Shown here: positions 20,920 to 28,255 of the stretch, in pieces
How the letters are laid out: each line of letters starts with the position of its first letter
How positions within the stretch are numbered: position 1 is the stretch's first letter
NCBI GenBank assembly: GCA_019248485.1
Contig: JAEHGL010000006.1
Location: 1-38,844 of the forward strand
DNA length: 38,844 nt
Direction of reading: 5' to 3'
Source: Candidatus Komeilibacteria bacterium S5_K13
GTDB taxonomy: Bacteria; Patescibacteriota; Patescibacteriia; UBA1558; S5-K13
The notes under the pieces: model-generated
Seen by the model: the letters and a program-made list of their open reading frames with translations, nothing else
What the model was told of the DNA's origin: nothing
Databases searched by the model: none
Program-made: the position numbers and the translations under genes

Positions 20920-20934
20920 ACACCTCTGAGGTGT
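20920..20934. promoter_or_regulatory. Perfect palindrome upstream of the 21059 gene (possible operator)
   Basis: ACACCTC-T-GAGGTGT, a 15-bp perfect dyad in the divergent gap, 34 bp before the -35 at 20969. It may be an operator for either divergent gene; no regulator is identified. Confidence 0.4.
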
Positions 20935-20968
20935 TAGTACGCATAATAACTTGTCCACAACTCTACTA

Positions 20969-20996
20969 TTGACAAATTTTTTAAATGTGGTAAGGT
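20969..20996 (+). promoter_or_regulatory. Promoter of the 21059 gene
   Basis: TTGACA (20969-20974), 16 bp spacer, TAAGGT (20991-20996). Confidence 0.6.
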
Positions 20997-21058
20997 CTAA
21001 GTATTAATGGCTCAAACGAGTCTAAGTAAAAAAATTCACAAAAAACAAGGAGGAACAA

Positions 21059-21508
21059 ATGAGTAATCTAGCGATCAAAAGACTGATCCTGATTATCGTA
21101 ACCATTGTTGCTTTTAGCTCAATGATTTACGCCAAATCAAATCCGCCCCCCGATCAGAGCACTGTTATGCAACAAAGCTCTTTAAATTATGAACTGACAT
21201 TCAACCTGGAAAGTTCTCCGGGATCCAGCATCACCCCCAATTCGGCGGTTCCAACACTGCCACAAACGAGTTTGATGTATGAAGCTCCCCCTCCGGTTAG
21301 CGCTTTGCCGGTTTATAATTATAATTCAGCCCTCAATCAAACCCGGCACCCCAGCGCTATATCCAGTCAGTCGGCAAATATAATCAATTTCCATGCCGGC
21401 AAAACAACCCAATTCAACCCGGTCAACCTTAATAATTATTATGATGAGGCCCTTAGTTACGCAACTAATATACTCAAGATGCCTATTTATTCCAATATTA
21501 ATACTTAG
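21059..21508 (+). CDS. Secreted protein, unknown, Pro/Ser/Asn-rich
   Basis: Not recognised. The 149-residue protein begins with a clear signal peptide: basic start (MSNLAIKR), hydrophobic core LILIIVTIVAF, and a probable cleavage after IYA. The mature part is low-complexity, rich in Pro, Ser, Asn, Thr and Tyr, with no Cys, so it is likely a disordered extracellular or cell-surface protein. SD AAGGAGG precedes ATG. Its codons use more C and G (CCC, CCG, GCC, CGG) than the AT-rich neighbours, which suggests recent acquisition or different selection. It has its own promoter and terminator. Confidence 0.7.
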   Translation: MSNLAIKRLILIIVTIVAFSSMIYAKSNPPPDQSTVMQQSSLNYELTFNLESSPGSSITPNSAVPTLPQTSLMYEAPPPVSALPVYNYNSALNQTRHPSAISSQSANIINFHAGKTTQFNPVNLNNYYDEALSYATNILKMPIYSNINT

Positions 21509-21536
21509 ATCCGGCTTTGCGGTCAAAAAACAATGT

Positions 21537-21571
21537 CGAGCGCACACAACCCAAAGTGCGCTCGTTTTTTA
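21537..21571 (+). terminator. Rho-independent terminator
   Basis: Perfect 9-bp stem CGAGCGCAC/GTGCGCTCG followed by TTTTTT. Confidence 0.95.
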
Positions 21572-21644
21572 TTTTCAAAAAGAGTTTGCACAATCTAATG
21601 AAGCGAATTGAATATCCAGTAAAACTGGTTAAATGATTTAGTGA

Positions 21645-21691
21645 AACGGGTTGAATAACCCGTTGACAAAAGAAAAATACATAAGTAAGAT
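21645..21691 (+). promoter_or_regulatory. Lipoprotein promoter with overlapping operator-like palindrome
   Basis: TTGACA (21663-21668), 17 bp spacer, TAAGAT (21686-21691). The palindrome AACGGGTT-gaat-AACCCGTT (21645-21664) overlaps the first two bases of the -35. A second dyad CCAGT-AAA-ACTGG lies at 21616-21628. Both are placed as operator sites would be. Confidence 0.6.
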
Positions 21692-21720
21692 ACAGATAAA
21701 TAAAAACCTTGGGAGGAATA

Positions 21721-22215
21721 ATGAAAAAGATACTTATTTTAATGACTGTATTAATCTTATTGATTACAATAGGATGCACTCCACTAGAAGAAACACCAGA
21801 TAATAGACAAATGCCAATTACAGAAAAAATTCTAAGCGGAGAACACCTCTTGCAAAAAATGGACTCTTCAAAAGCGACTGAGTCTCAATCTCGTGGAGAT
21901 TTTTTTCTCTTTGCGGGAGAATATAAGAATCGCACAGATTCAAAAATTAAGATTATTTTTTCTTGGCAAATGAATGAGCCCGATAGCATATATGCCATAT
22001 CTTCATTGGATATGACAAAAATACGCATAAAATTTGATAACAAGATTAAATCTCCTACTATCCTATTTAAATGGGAACAGAGTTGCTATGAACAATCAGA
22101 CCCTCAAATACAATATTTGATGGATAATAAGGTAATATACGCCATCGTTACGATACAAGAAAAAGACTGGCCAAAAGATATAAAATTACCAATAAACGAA
22201 ATACCCTCCAAATGA
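21721..22215 (+). CDS. Predicted lipoprotein, unknown
   Basis: The 164-residue protein begins MKKILILMTVLILLITIGC, a type II signal peptide with lipobox TIGC; the Cys at residue 19 would be lipidated and anchored to the membrane. The mature part is soluble and charged, with a beta-rich look (SKIKIIFSWQMNEP, YAIVTIQEKDW), and matches no family I know. ATG at 21721 is chosen because GGGAGG precedes it; the ATG at 21709 lies upstream of that SD. It stands alone, with its own promoter and terminator, and ends with TGA. Confidence 0.75.
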   Translation: MKKILILMTVLILLITIGCTPLEETPDNRQMPITEKILSGEHLLQKMDSSKATESQSRGDFFLFAGEYKNRTDSKIKIIFSWQMNEPDSIYAISSLDMTKIRIKFDNKIKSPTILFKWEQSCYEQSDPQIQYLMDNKVIYAIVTIQEKDWPKDIKLPINEIPSK

Positions 22216-22241
22216 TCGGGCATTAAAGAAACAAACTATAT

Positions 22242-22274
22242 GGCACGGAAATATAATTAAACGTGCCTTTTTTA
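22242..22274 (+). terminator. Rho-independent terminator
   Basis: GGCACG-14 nt-CGTGCC followed by a T run, 26 bp after the lipoprotein stop. Confidence 0.85.
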
Positions 22275-22344
22275 TTTACAAAAAAAATACACTTTCGCAT
22301 ATTATATAATCTAAGCACTAAACACTAAAAACTAAAATCTACCC

Positions 22345-22485
22345 CCACCCTTGAATTGACGTACCTTAGAAATGGGTTTATAACCCATTTCTGAGTCAAG
22401 TTACAAACCCGACTCTATATATATTAAAAAAATATAGGTTATATAATGATCCTATATTTAATATGATTATTCAATTCAAAGGTGG
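22345..22485. repeat. Nested inverted-repeat element
   Basis: Bounded by 15-bp inverted repeats with one mismatch (22345-22359 and 22471-22485). Inside is AGAAATGGGTT-tat-AACCCATTTCT (22368-22392), a perfect 11-bp stem, and a weaker hairpin at 22430-22459. It lies in the convergent gap between the lipoprotein and dciA-like genes. Confidence 0.65.
22421..22459 (-). terminator. Probable terminator of the DciA-like gene
   Basis: On the minus strand AAATATAGG-12 nt-CCTATATTT followed by TTTT and more AT. The stem is AT-rich, so it may be weak. Confidence 0.5.
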
Positions 22486-22488
22486 GAG

Positions 22489-22779
22489 TTATATCCTAAA
22501 CACTATCTCTTTAACAACGTCTGATTCCATTTTTCTATTTATTTCTTCTATTATCTTTTTCTTTGCCATAAAAAGTGCGGCTGACACAGTTGAGGATGAA
22601 CATTTTACAACCAACATTCCCTCTTTCAAATATTGTGGTTCTGCCATTACAACCACCTCTTCTCCCCAAACATTTCTAACAAGATTACGGAATTCATCCA
22701 ATACATTACAAGCCTCTACTTGGGGCTTTATTTTATTTCGCAATAAACTACTTGGTAATATGTTTTTAATGGAATCCAT
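22489..22779 (-). CDS. DciA-like (DUF721) protein
   Basis: DciA recruits the replicative helicase DnaB in bacteria lacking DnaC/DnaI-type loaders. The 96-residue protein from ATG at 22779 (MDSIKNILP) has the DUF721 layout: N-terminal helix with the motif NVLDEFRNLVRNVWG, then LVVKCSSSTVSAALF, corresponding to the family's strand-helix that usually reads like LxVxxxSsawaxeL, and the closing VVKEIVFRI. The frame opens further up with TTG at 22800, but that part is made from the AT-rich repeat spacer, so it is excluded. No SD is present. It sits upstream of the nested inverted-repeat element, which ends at its stop codon. Confidence 0.7.
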   Translation of the reverse strand: MDSIKNILPSSLLRNKIKPQVEACNVLDEFRNLVRNVWGEEVVVMAEPQYLKEGMLVVKCSSSTVSAALFMAKKKIIEEINRKMESDVVKEIVFRI

Positions 22780-22908
22780 AAGTTTAATTTCAAATTTCAA
22801 ATATCCAATGACTATTCAATTTCAAAATCAAAATTTCAAATATTTAATAATTTTGATATTAATTATTTGTCATTTGATATTGATTTGAAATTGAAAATTT
22901 GATATTTG
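22780..22908. repeat. AT-rich self-complementary spacer
   Basis: Built from words such as CAAATTTCAAATATCC, CAATTTCAAAATC and their complements TTTGAAATTG and ATTTGTCATT, so the two halves form an imperfect long dyad. The spacers at 19143 and 28256 look similar. Confidence 0.6.
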
Positions 22909-25900
22909 TCATTCCTTAAATGGGCAAATATTTTTAAAATCACAATATTTACAAATAAAAGAATTCGGGTTTGCGCTAAAATCGCAACTATTTATTCCTT
23001 CAATTGATTTGAGTAATTTTTCTTTTATTTTGATTATATCTTTTTCTTTGGCTATAAAATTTACTTCTGTTCCATTGTTTAGATAATAAAATTTTAGATT
23101 GACCACTTTTTCTTTGAAAATTTCTTCATACGCCATTTGATAAATAAATAACTGTTCTTTGTCTTCAAAAGACAGTTTTTCCTTTGGCTCCCCTGTCTTA
23201 TAGTCAATAATTTCTACTCCTCCACTTACTTCATCCACTCTATCTATTTCACCTTTAAAACTATAATTATCTACTTTAAAATTAAATCCTTTCTCTAAAT
23301 ATTTTACTTTTGGCATATTGGCCTTTATCCCGGAATAAAACTCCTCGAGAGTCACTCTACCCATTTCCCAATATTTTTGCTTTGTAGTGTCGTCCAAAAA
23401 CCAATCCTCTTGCCAACTTTCCTCATAAAGCTTGAATAACTCTTCACGTGATACAAAAACTTTATCTTCAAAATTATTTTTTTTATTAGACTCAAACAAG
23501 CTCGACTGATTATTGTTTTTACGAAGCAAATAAAGCTGAAAAAATTTCTGCAAAACTAGATGCATCGTCTTTCCATAACTAAATTGACCCTTACCACTTA
23601 CTGGTATCTTCAATATATGAGAATAATAATATTGTCTTGGACAAGTCTCATAAGCCTTGAGTTGAGAAAATGAATATTGTTTTGGTAAAAGCTTTTTGAA
23701 GTCTTCTTTGCGAATTGTCTCGTCACCCAAATCTTCAAACACGCCAGATAAAAATGCGTTTTTATTCTCACGAATAAACTCTTCTTCTATTTTTATAAGC
23801 TCTAACTCATGCAAAAATCTTGATGGCTTTTTTTCCCTTGTTCCACCATAATCAAGTGCCCATGTAAAATAAAGGCCTTTTTTTGCTCTTGTCATTGCAA
23901 CGTAAAACAAACGTCTTTCTTCTTGCAAATGAACATCGCCACCTGGGATAACTTCTCTTATAAGCTTATCCGGTATTGAAATTGCCTCTCCTCTTTCCAT
24001 GCTTGGAAATCTTTTATCCACAAGAGAAATTATAAAAACATATTTAAATTCAAGGCCCTTTGCACCATGGACTGTCATAACTTTTATTCCCTCTGGGCCA
24101 TCATCTACATCACTTGTAAGTTTTCCACTATCTCCCGACTCAAGTTCCATATCAAAAAATATCAAAAAATCTTTTACATTTATACTATCATTTTCTCTTA
24201 TAAATAATTGTATCTTCTTGTAAAACTGATTTAAGTAGCTAAAAATTTCTTGCTTTTGAAACTCATCTTGAGAGTCAATCCATTTTAAGTATCCACTATC
24301 ATTTAAAAACGTCCAGACAATAGCCCAAATATTTTCTTTGAGTGCAAGATCAGTGTGCTTTTCTATTAACTCATTAATTGTTTTTAATTTTTTTTCTGTA
24401 TCACTAGATAATTTCAAATACACTCTAGGATTTCTTATAATTTCATAAATAGAAACTGACTTCTTTCTTGCCATATGAGAAATATTCACTGCATCTCTTG
24501 TCGGTATTTGCCAAAAACGAAAGTTAAGAACCCTCCACATCGCAGATGACTCATGATAATTATCCAAAAGTCGTAAATATGAAACAATATCTACTATAAT
24601 TTCTTTTTCATACAATCCGCTCGAAGCAATATACTGATATGGTATATTGGCACTCTTTAATGCTCCAATAATAGGCTTTGCAGATGCATTTGCACGAGTT
24701 AATATTGCAAAATCATTCCAACTCAAATTATCTGTATCAACTTTCAAAATTTCATATATTTTTTCTATTATTTTTCTAGCCTCATCATTTTCATCACTTC
24801 CTTGGATTACTGCAATTTCTCCAACATAGTCAACTTGCGAACCCAATTTCTTGCTAAGCTTTTTTCCTTTTGGCATACCCTCTGACAATTTTATCTCAAG
24901 TCTCTCTGGATTATTTTGTTGGATAAAGTTATATGATAAATCTAAGATATTTTGTGCGGATCTATAATTTTTTGTAAGAAGCACTTCTTTTGCATCACTA
25001 TAGTCTTTTTTAAATCCTAAAATATTATTCATAGAACTGCCCCTAAAAGCATAGATAGAATTATGAACAACAACTTTTTCCGCCAAAAAATTATGCGTTT
25101 TATCTATTTCAAGATCATATACAACCGAATTTGTCTTATGTTCTTTTATATCAATTATTTCATCATAAATAATTTCATTATTTATTTTCACTGGTAAATA
25201 ATGTCCTAGTAATAAATTTTTTGCGGGCATCACAAGCGCTGGAAGTGTCTGATAATTTAATTTCCCTATTCTTGCCCTTGCTTGAATAACGCCTCCAGTA
25301 ATATTTTCTAAATTTTTTAAATCTTTTTTAAGCTCAAGTAGATCGTTGCTAACTATTCTTAATCTTTTTCCAATTTTTGCACTTTGAAGTTTATACCCAT
25401 TTTTTGAAAGAATTTCTAAAATTCTCTTACTTGATGTTTGAATATTAATTTCGTGTTGAATTAAATATGTTTTCATTGATTCTCTTTTGTTTTTTACGTG
25501 ATCTTTGCTTCTATGTCTTCTTTGACACATATTTAAATTAATTTTTATTCTTTCTTTAGATCCTCTTATCACGCCAGAAAGACAAATATGAAAACTATTT
25601 AAATCTATATTTAGATCTTTTGCTAATTTTTGAATTCCGCAGTCAACATCTAATTGTTTATATAATTCTTTCAATTTATCTTCATATATGATAAGTCCTT
25701 TTCTATGTTTAAAACAGTAAGTGGGAATGGAATATTTCAAAGAATATAATTGCTCATAAAATCTTGCTTCTTCTTCTGTTTTACAAGATTTTATTCCTAT
25801 TATTTTGTCTGCCGATCTCTCGAGAGATAGTCTCCAAGAAAGATTTCGCGTAATTCCAATTCTCCAACCGATATCGCTTCTCCACATTAAATAAATATAA

Positions 25901-26976
25901 AAGAATTTACCTTTAATATTTGATGACGGAACATAACAAAACATTTTATGATTATCTGTAACTCTTATCTTAAATCCTTTTTTTGTTTCTATTGTCAAAA
26001 AATTAACATCTTTTTTGTTCTTAAAAACATGATTTACTATTGAAATTCCTATGTGTGATTTTCCTATTGCCGAAAAAACCTCGTCTCCAACCCTTATATT
26101 CTTAATTAATTTTTCACCACTTGGTGTTGATATTTTTGAATTTCCTGGCAAACATTGATCATCATCGCCGACTACTGTAATATTGTTTTTTGGATGAGCT
26201 AACATTTTGATAAGCTCGTATTGAGCGTAATTTGTATCTTGAAACTCATCTACCAAAATATACTTAAATAATTCCCTATATTTTTTTAATATATTTGGTC
26301 TTTCTTTAAAAAGTTTTATACAATAAGTTATCAAATCTCCGAAGTCTAATGAATCATTATCAAGTAATAATTGTTCATACGTATGATAAGCGCTTGCAAG
26401 TTCGCTTATTTTTTTTATTTCAAAATTAATACCTTCATCATCACTCTCATTATTATTTAACCTTAGCTTTTGAGCATAGTCCAAGTATTCTTGTGGAGAA
26501 ATAAGCTCATCTTTACAACGAGAAAAATGTTTTAATAATTCTTTTATAAACTTCGATGGATTTCCAAGTGGCTTATAATAATCTAGATCAAATCTGTCTA
26601 GATTTTTCCTCATCATCATAAAAGCACCTGACTCATCAAGCACCTTAAACTTTGCTGGAAGCCCGAGATCTATTCCATCTCTCTCCAAAATTTTCTGAGC
26701 AAAAGAATGAAATGTCATTACCCATAGGTCACCATATCCAAATGGTAACTCCCTATCAATTCTATCTTGCATTTCTGCTGCCGCCTTTTCAGTAAAGGTA
26801 AGAGCCAATATTTCATCAGGTGCTAAATTTTCAGATTCTATCAAATGCAAAACCCTCTGAGTAAGCACCGTTGTCTTGCCAGTTCCAGCTCCTGCAACTA
26901 TTAGAAGTGGGCCATTTCCATGCTCTATAGCAATTTTTTGTTGGGGATTAACCTTGATTTTGTCTGATATTGACAT
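22909..26976 (-). CDS. UvrD/PcrA-type DNA helicase with RecB-like Fe-S nuclease domain, interrupted by an intein
   Basis: A superfamily 1A helicase that unwinds DNA from 3' to 5', fused to a PD-(D/E)XK nuclease, as in AddA/AddB-type repair enzymes. From ATG at 26976 it has 1355 residues, about 990 after intein removal. Helicase motifs: GAGTGKTT (Walker A), ILVDEFQDTN (Walker B), GDDDQ-SIYAFRG (split by the intein), VMTVHGAKGLEF and FYVAMTRAKKGL. The C-terminus has EIDRVD and EIIDYKTGEP nuclease motifs. Four Cys (TCPRQYYY and CKYCDFKNICPF) should hold a [4Fe-4S] cluster. ATG at 26976 is chosen over GTG at 27012, whose extra residues would be hydrophobic and unlike the family. Confidence 0.93.
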   Translation of the reverse strand: MSISDKIKVNPQQKIAIEHGNGPLLIVAGAGTGKTTVLTQRVLHLIESENLAPDEILALTFTEKAAAEMQDRIDRELPFGYGDLWVMTFHSFAQKILERDGIDLGLPAKFKVLDESGAFMMMRKNLDRFDLDYYKPLGNPSKFIKELLKHFSRCKDELISPQEYLDYAQKLRLNNNESDDEGINFEIKKISELASAYHTYEQLLLDNDSLDFGDLITYCIKLFKERPNILKKYRELFKYILVDEFQDTNYAQYELIKMLAHPKNNITVVGDDDQCLPGNSKISTPSGEKLIKNIRVGDEVFSAIGKSHIGISIVNHVFKNKKDVNFLTIETKKGFKIRVTDNHKMFCYVPSSNIKGKFFYIYLMWRSDIGWRIGITRNLSWRLSLERSADKIIGIKSCKTEEEARFYEQLYSLKYSIPTYCFKHRKGLIIYEDKLKELYKQLDVDCGIQKLAKDLNIDLNSFHICLSGVIRGSKERIKINLNMCQRRHRSKDHVKNKRESMKTYLIQHEINIQTSSKRILEILSKNGYKLQSAKIGKRLRIVSNDLLELKKDLKNLENITGGVIQARARIGKLNYQTLPALVMPAKNLLLGHYLPVKINNEIIYDEIIDIKEHKTNSVVYDLEIDKTHNFLAEKVVVHNSIYAFRGSSMNNILGFKKDYSDAKEVLLTKNYRSAQNILDLSYNFIQQNNPERLEIKLSEGMPKGKKLSKKLGSQVDYVGEIAVIQGSDENDEARKIIEKIYEILKVDTDNLSWNDFAILTRANASAKPIIGALKSANIPYQYIASSGLYEKEIIVDIVSYLRLLDNYHESSAMWRVLNFRFWQIPTRDAVNISHMARKKSVSIYEIIRNPRVYLKLSSDTEKKLKTINELIEKHTDLALKENIWAIVWTFLNDSGYLKWIDSQDEFQKQEIFSYLNQFYKKIQLFIRENDSINVKDFLIFFDMELESGDSGKLTSDVDDGPEGIKVMTVHGAKGLEFKYVFIISLVDKRFPSMERGEAISIPDKLIREVIPGGDVHLQEERRLFYVAMTRAKKGLYFTWALDYGGTREKKPSRFLHELELIKIEEEFIRENKNAFLSGVFEDLGDETIRKEDFKKLLPKQYSFSQLKAYETCPRQYYYSHILKIPVSGKGQFSYGKTMHLVLQKFFQLYLLRKNNNQSSLFESNKKNNFEDKVFVSREELFKLYEESWQEDWFLDDTTKQKYWEMGRVTLEEFYSGIKANMPKVKYLEKGFNFKVDNYSFKGEIDRVDEVSGGVEIIDYKTGEPKEKLSFEDKEQLFIYQMAYEEIFKEKVVNLKFYYLNNGTEVNFIAKEKDIIKIKEKLLKSIEGINSCDFSANPNSFICKYCDFKNICPFKE
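25060..26154 (-). other. Intein with embedded GIY-YIG-type homing endonuclease
   Basis: A 365-residue protein-splicing element (residues 275-639 of the helicase) inserted between Gln and Ser of GDDDQ|SIYAFRG. Splicing residues are all present: Cys1, block B VTDNHKMF with the TxxH motif, block F VYDLEIDKTHNFLAEKVVVHN ending His-Asn, and +1 Ser. Between the splicing halves, residues 360-411 match a GIY-YIG nuclease: YIY (360-362), 9 residues, RIG (372-374), Arg382 eight residues after that Gly as in I-TevI (G19 to R27), and Glu408 in RFYEQLY. A helix-turn-helix-like region (CGIQKLAKDLNIDLNSFH) and a basic stretch follow, possibly for target binding. No LAGLIDADG or HNH motif is seen. The first Gly and first Tyr of the signature are replaced. 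Confidence 0.9.
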
Positions 26977-26981
26977 AAAAA

Positions 26982-27014
26982 TTATATTTGATACAATAAC
27001 AACAGAATACACAT
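26982..27014 (-). CDS. Ten-residue leader ORF before the helicase
   Basis: MCILLLLYQI, stop TAA, ends 5 bp before the helicase ATG. AGGAGG (27028-27023) lies 8 bases upstream of its ATG, the best SD spacing of any start here. The SD is buried in a strong hairpin (27015-27056). It may couple translation of the helicase to its own. Alternatively the SD is a by-product of the terminator hairpin, or serves the GTG at 27012. Confidence 0.35.
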   Translation of the reverse strand: MCILLLLYQI

Positions 27015-27056
27015 GAAAAATACCTCCTAATGTTCCGTCTTTAGGCGGTATTTTTC
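27015..27056 (-). terminator. Strong hairpin at NYN gene end, hiding the SD (terminator or attenuator)
   Basis: GAAAAATACC (27015) pairs with GGTATTTTTC (27047), then CCTAA (27026) with TTAGG (27041), with one T/C mismatch: 15 bp in total and a 10-nt loop. It has the A-tract/T-tract form of a bidirectional terminator and contains the NYN stop codon and an AGGAGG. Confidence 0.7.
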
Positions 27057-27544
27057 TTTTTATACTCCAATTTACGTTTTAAATTATTTATAAAAATAAT
27101 CTTATTTTTTGCTTCTTTTTTCAAAAGACTTGAACAAGTATTTATATGAGGACTAATAACTTTTTCTAATTTTTTGTTTTTATATAAGTGTTTAATAAGA
27201 GAATAATAATCTCCGTCACTTGTTACGATAATCGCTTTATTGAAATTATTATATTCAAGCATTACATGTAAGACAAGGTCTGCGTCTACATTTCCCTTGA
27301 GATTTCCATCTTGATCTGGAATGGTTGGCTTGAAAACAAGTACATAGCCATCCTTTTGTAGAGATGAATACAAGTCTTGGTTTGAAGGAACATATCCAAT
27401 AAAAATATATGCCGTTTGAACAGAATACTTTTCTCTTAAATAAACTCTAAATTTCTTAAAATCTAGTGACCAGCCCAAATTCTTAATCCCCATATTCAAG
27501 TTTTGGCCATCAATAAATCCTATATTGTTTTGTTTTTTTAACAT
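27041..27544 (-). CDS. NYN-domain (LabA/DUF88-type) nuclease-like protein
   Basis: NYN domains are PIN-like folds; several members are metal-dependent RNases. In this 167-residue protein the conserved acidic residues are in place: FIDGQN (Asp12), NVDADLVL and TSDGDYYSLI. The layout is a single NYN domain with a basic C-terminal tail (LKRKLEYKKK). The promoter at 27551-27579 ends 6 bp before ATG, so the mRNA is probably leaderless. It lies upstream of the helicase gene on the same strand, with a strong hairpin between, so read-through may link them. The substrate is unknown. Confidence 0.85.
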   Translation of the reverse strand: MLKKQNNIGFIDGQNLNMGIKNLGWSLDFKKFRVYLREKYSVQTAYIFIGYVPSNQDLYSSLQKDGYVLVFKPTIPDQDGNLKGNVDADLVLHVMLEYNNFNKAIIVTSDGDYYSLIKHLYKNKKLEKVISPHINTCSSLLKKEAKNKIIFINNLKRKLEYKKKNTA

Positions 27545-27550
27545 ATCCTC

Positions 27551-27579
27551 ATTTTAGCCTTTTTGAAGGGGCTAGTCAA
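27551..27579 (-). promoter_or_regulatory. NYN gene promoter, leaderless
   Basis: On the minus strand TTGACT (27579-27574), 17 bp spacer, TAAAAT (27556-27551), then 6 nt (GAGGAT) to the ATG. Confidence 0.6.
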
Positions 27580-27608
27580 AGCAAGTCTAAATACCTAGCC
27601 TTTCTATG

Positions 27609-27637
27609 TTGACTATCTTTAGATTTAGTTGTAGGGT
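27609..27637 (+). promoter_or_regulatory. Promoter of the 27671 gene
   Basis: TTGACT (27609-27614), 17 bp spacer, TAGGGT (27632-27637); divergent from the NYN promoter. Confidence 0.5.
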
Positions 27638-27670
27638 AAAAATAGATAATCAAATTCCATAGGAGGAAAA

Positions 27671-28165
27671 ATGAAAAGTGTCGGAATGATCGTATTTATT
27701 AAGATCTGTGATAAGTTGTTTGCAATCTTACAAAAAAGAGGCGAATACAACTTTGAAAAGGGTCTTAAAGACGGAATCAAGACAGAAAGCTACGCTGGAG
27801 CACTGCAAGTAACGGTGCATGGAAAGTGTGAAAATGAGGAAAGTCCCATGGACACACTTGTCAGAGAAACACCCGAGGAAATTGGGATAAACTTTTACAG
27901 ATGGTTTAAGAAAGACAAATTAGCCTCTCTCACAACATGTGAAAATGCTATTACATACGGTTACATGTATAACGGAGATCCGGAGCCTCTTTTTTCAAGT
28001 ATTCGGCTCCACTCTGGTAGTGGAGGTCTAATACTCGTAGAAAAAAAATCCATAATTGAGAATCTTCTCCCAGAGAACAAAACCCCAGGTATCAGATATC
28101 GCCAAGAATTTCGGATGTTTCCCGATGAAATAGAAGCCCTTAAAAAAGGCTTTGAAATATTCTAA
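27671..28165 (+). CDS. Nudix-like protein
   Basis: A 164-residue protein with a Nudix-box-like helix RETPEEIGI, preceded by GALQVTVHGKCENEESP, which parallels the family's GGxxExGE loop with one G replaced. The N-terminus (VGMIVFIKICDKLFAILQKRG) fits the first Nudix strands. The REUxEExGU residues that bind metal are largely kept, so hydrolysis of a nucleotide-type substrate is plausible, but the substrate is unknown. SD TAGGAGG precedes ATG. It stands alone with its own promoter, and hairpins follow. It differs from the Nudix gene at 1944 in length and in its N-terminal part. Confidence 0.7.
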   Translation: MKSVGMIVFIKICDKLFAILQKRGEYNFEKGLKDGIKTESYAGALQVTVHGKCENEESPMDTLVRETPEEIGINFYRWFKKDKLASLTTCENAITYGYMYNGDPEPLFSSIRLHSGSGGLILVEKKSIIENLLPENKTPGIRYRQEFRMFPDEIEALKKGFEIF

Positions 28166-28213
28166 AAACAAATCACCAAATAAACTGTGGTGATAAATCT
28201 CAATAATATATAG

Positions 28214-28250
28214 TTGGGCACTTAGCAAATAGCTTCGTGTCCAATTTTTT
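28214..28250 (+). terminator. Rho-independent terminator
   Basis: TTGGGCAC pairs with GTGTCCAA (one G-U), followed by TTTTTT. It ends the Nudix-like gene. Confidence 0.75.
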
Positions 28251-28255
28251 ATTTA

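Noticed and set aside
22368-22392. Perfect hairpin as a stand-alone terminator of the lipoprotein gene
   Set aside because: No T run follows, and a better terminator lies at 22242.
22463-22888. A 141-residue plus-strand frame
   Set aside because: It is antisense to the DciA-like gene, has no SD or family match, and runs through the AT-rich spacer.
25060-26154. LAGLIDADG or HNH endonuclease in the intein
   Set aside because: No such motif is visible; GIY-YIG spacing fits better.
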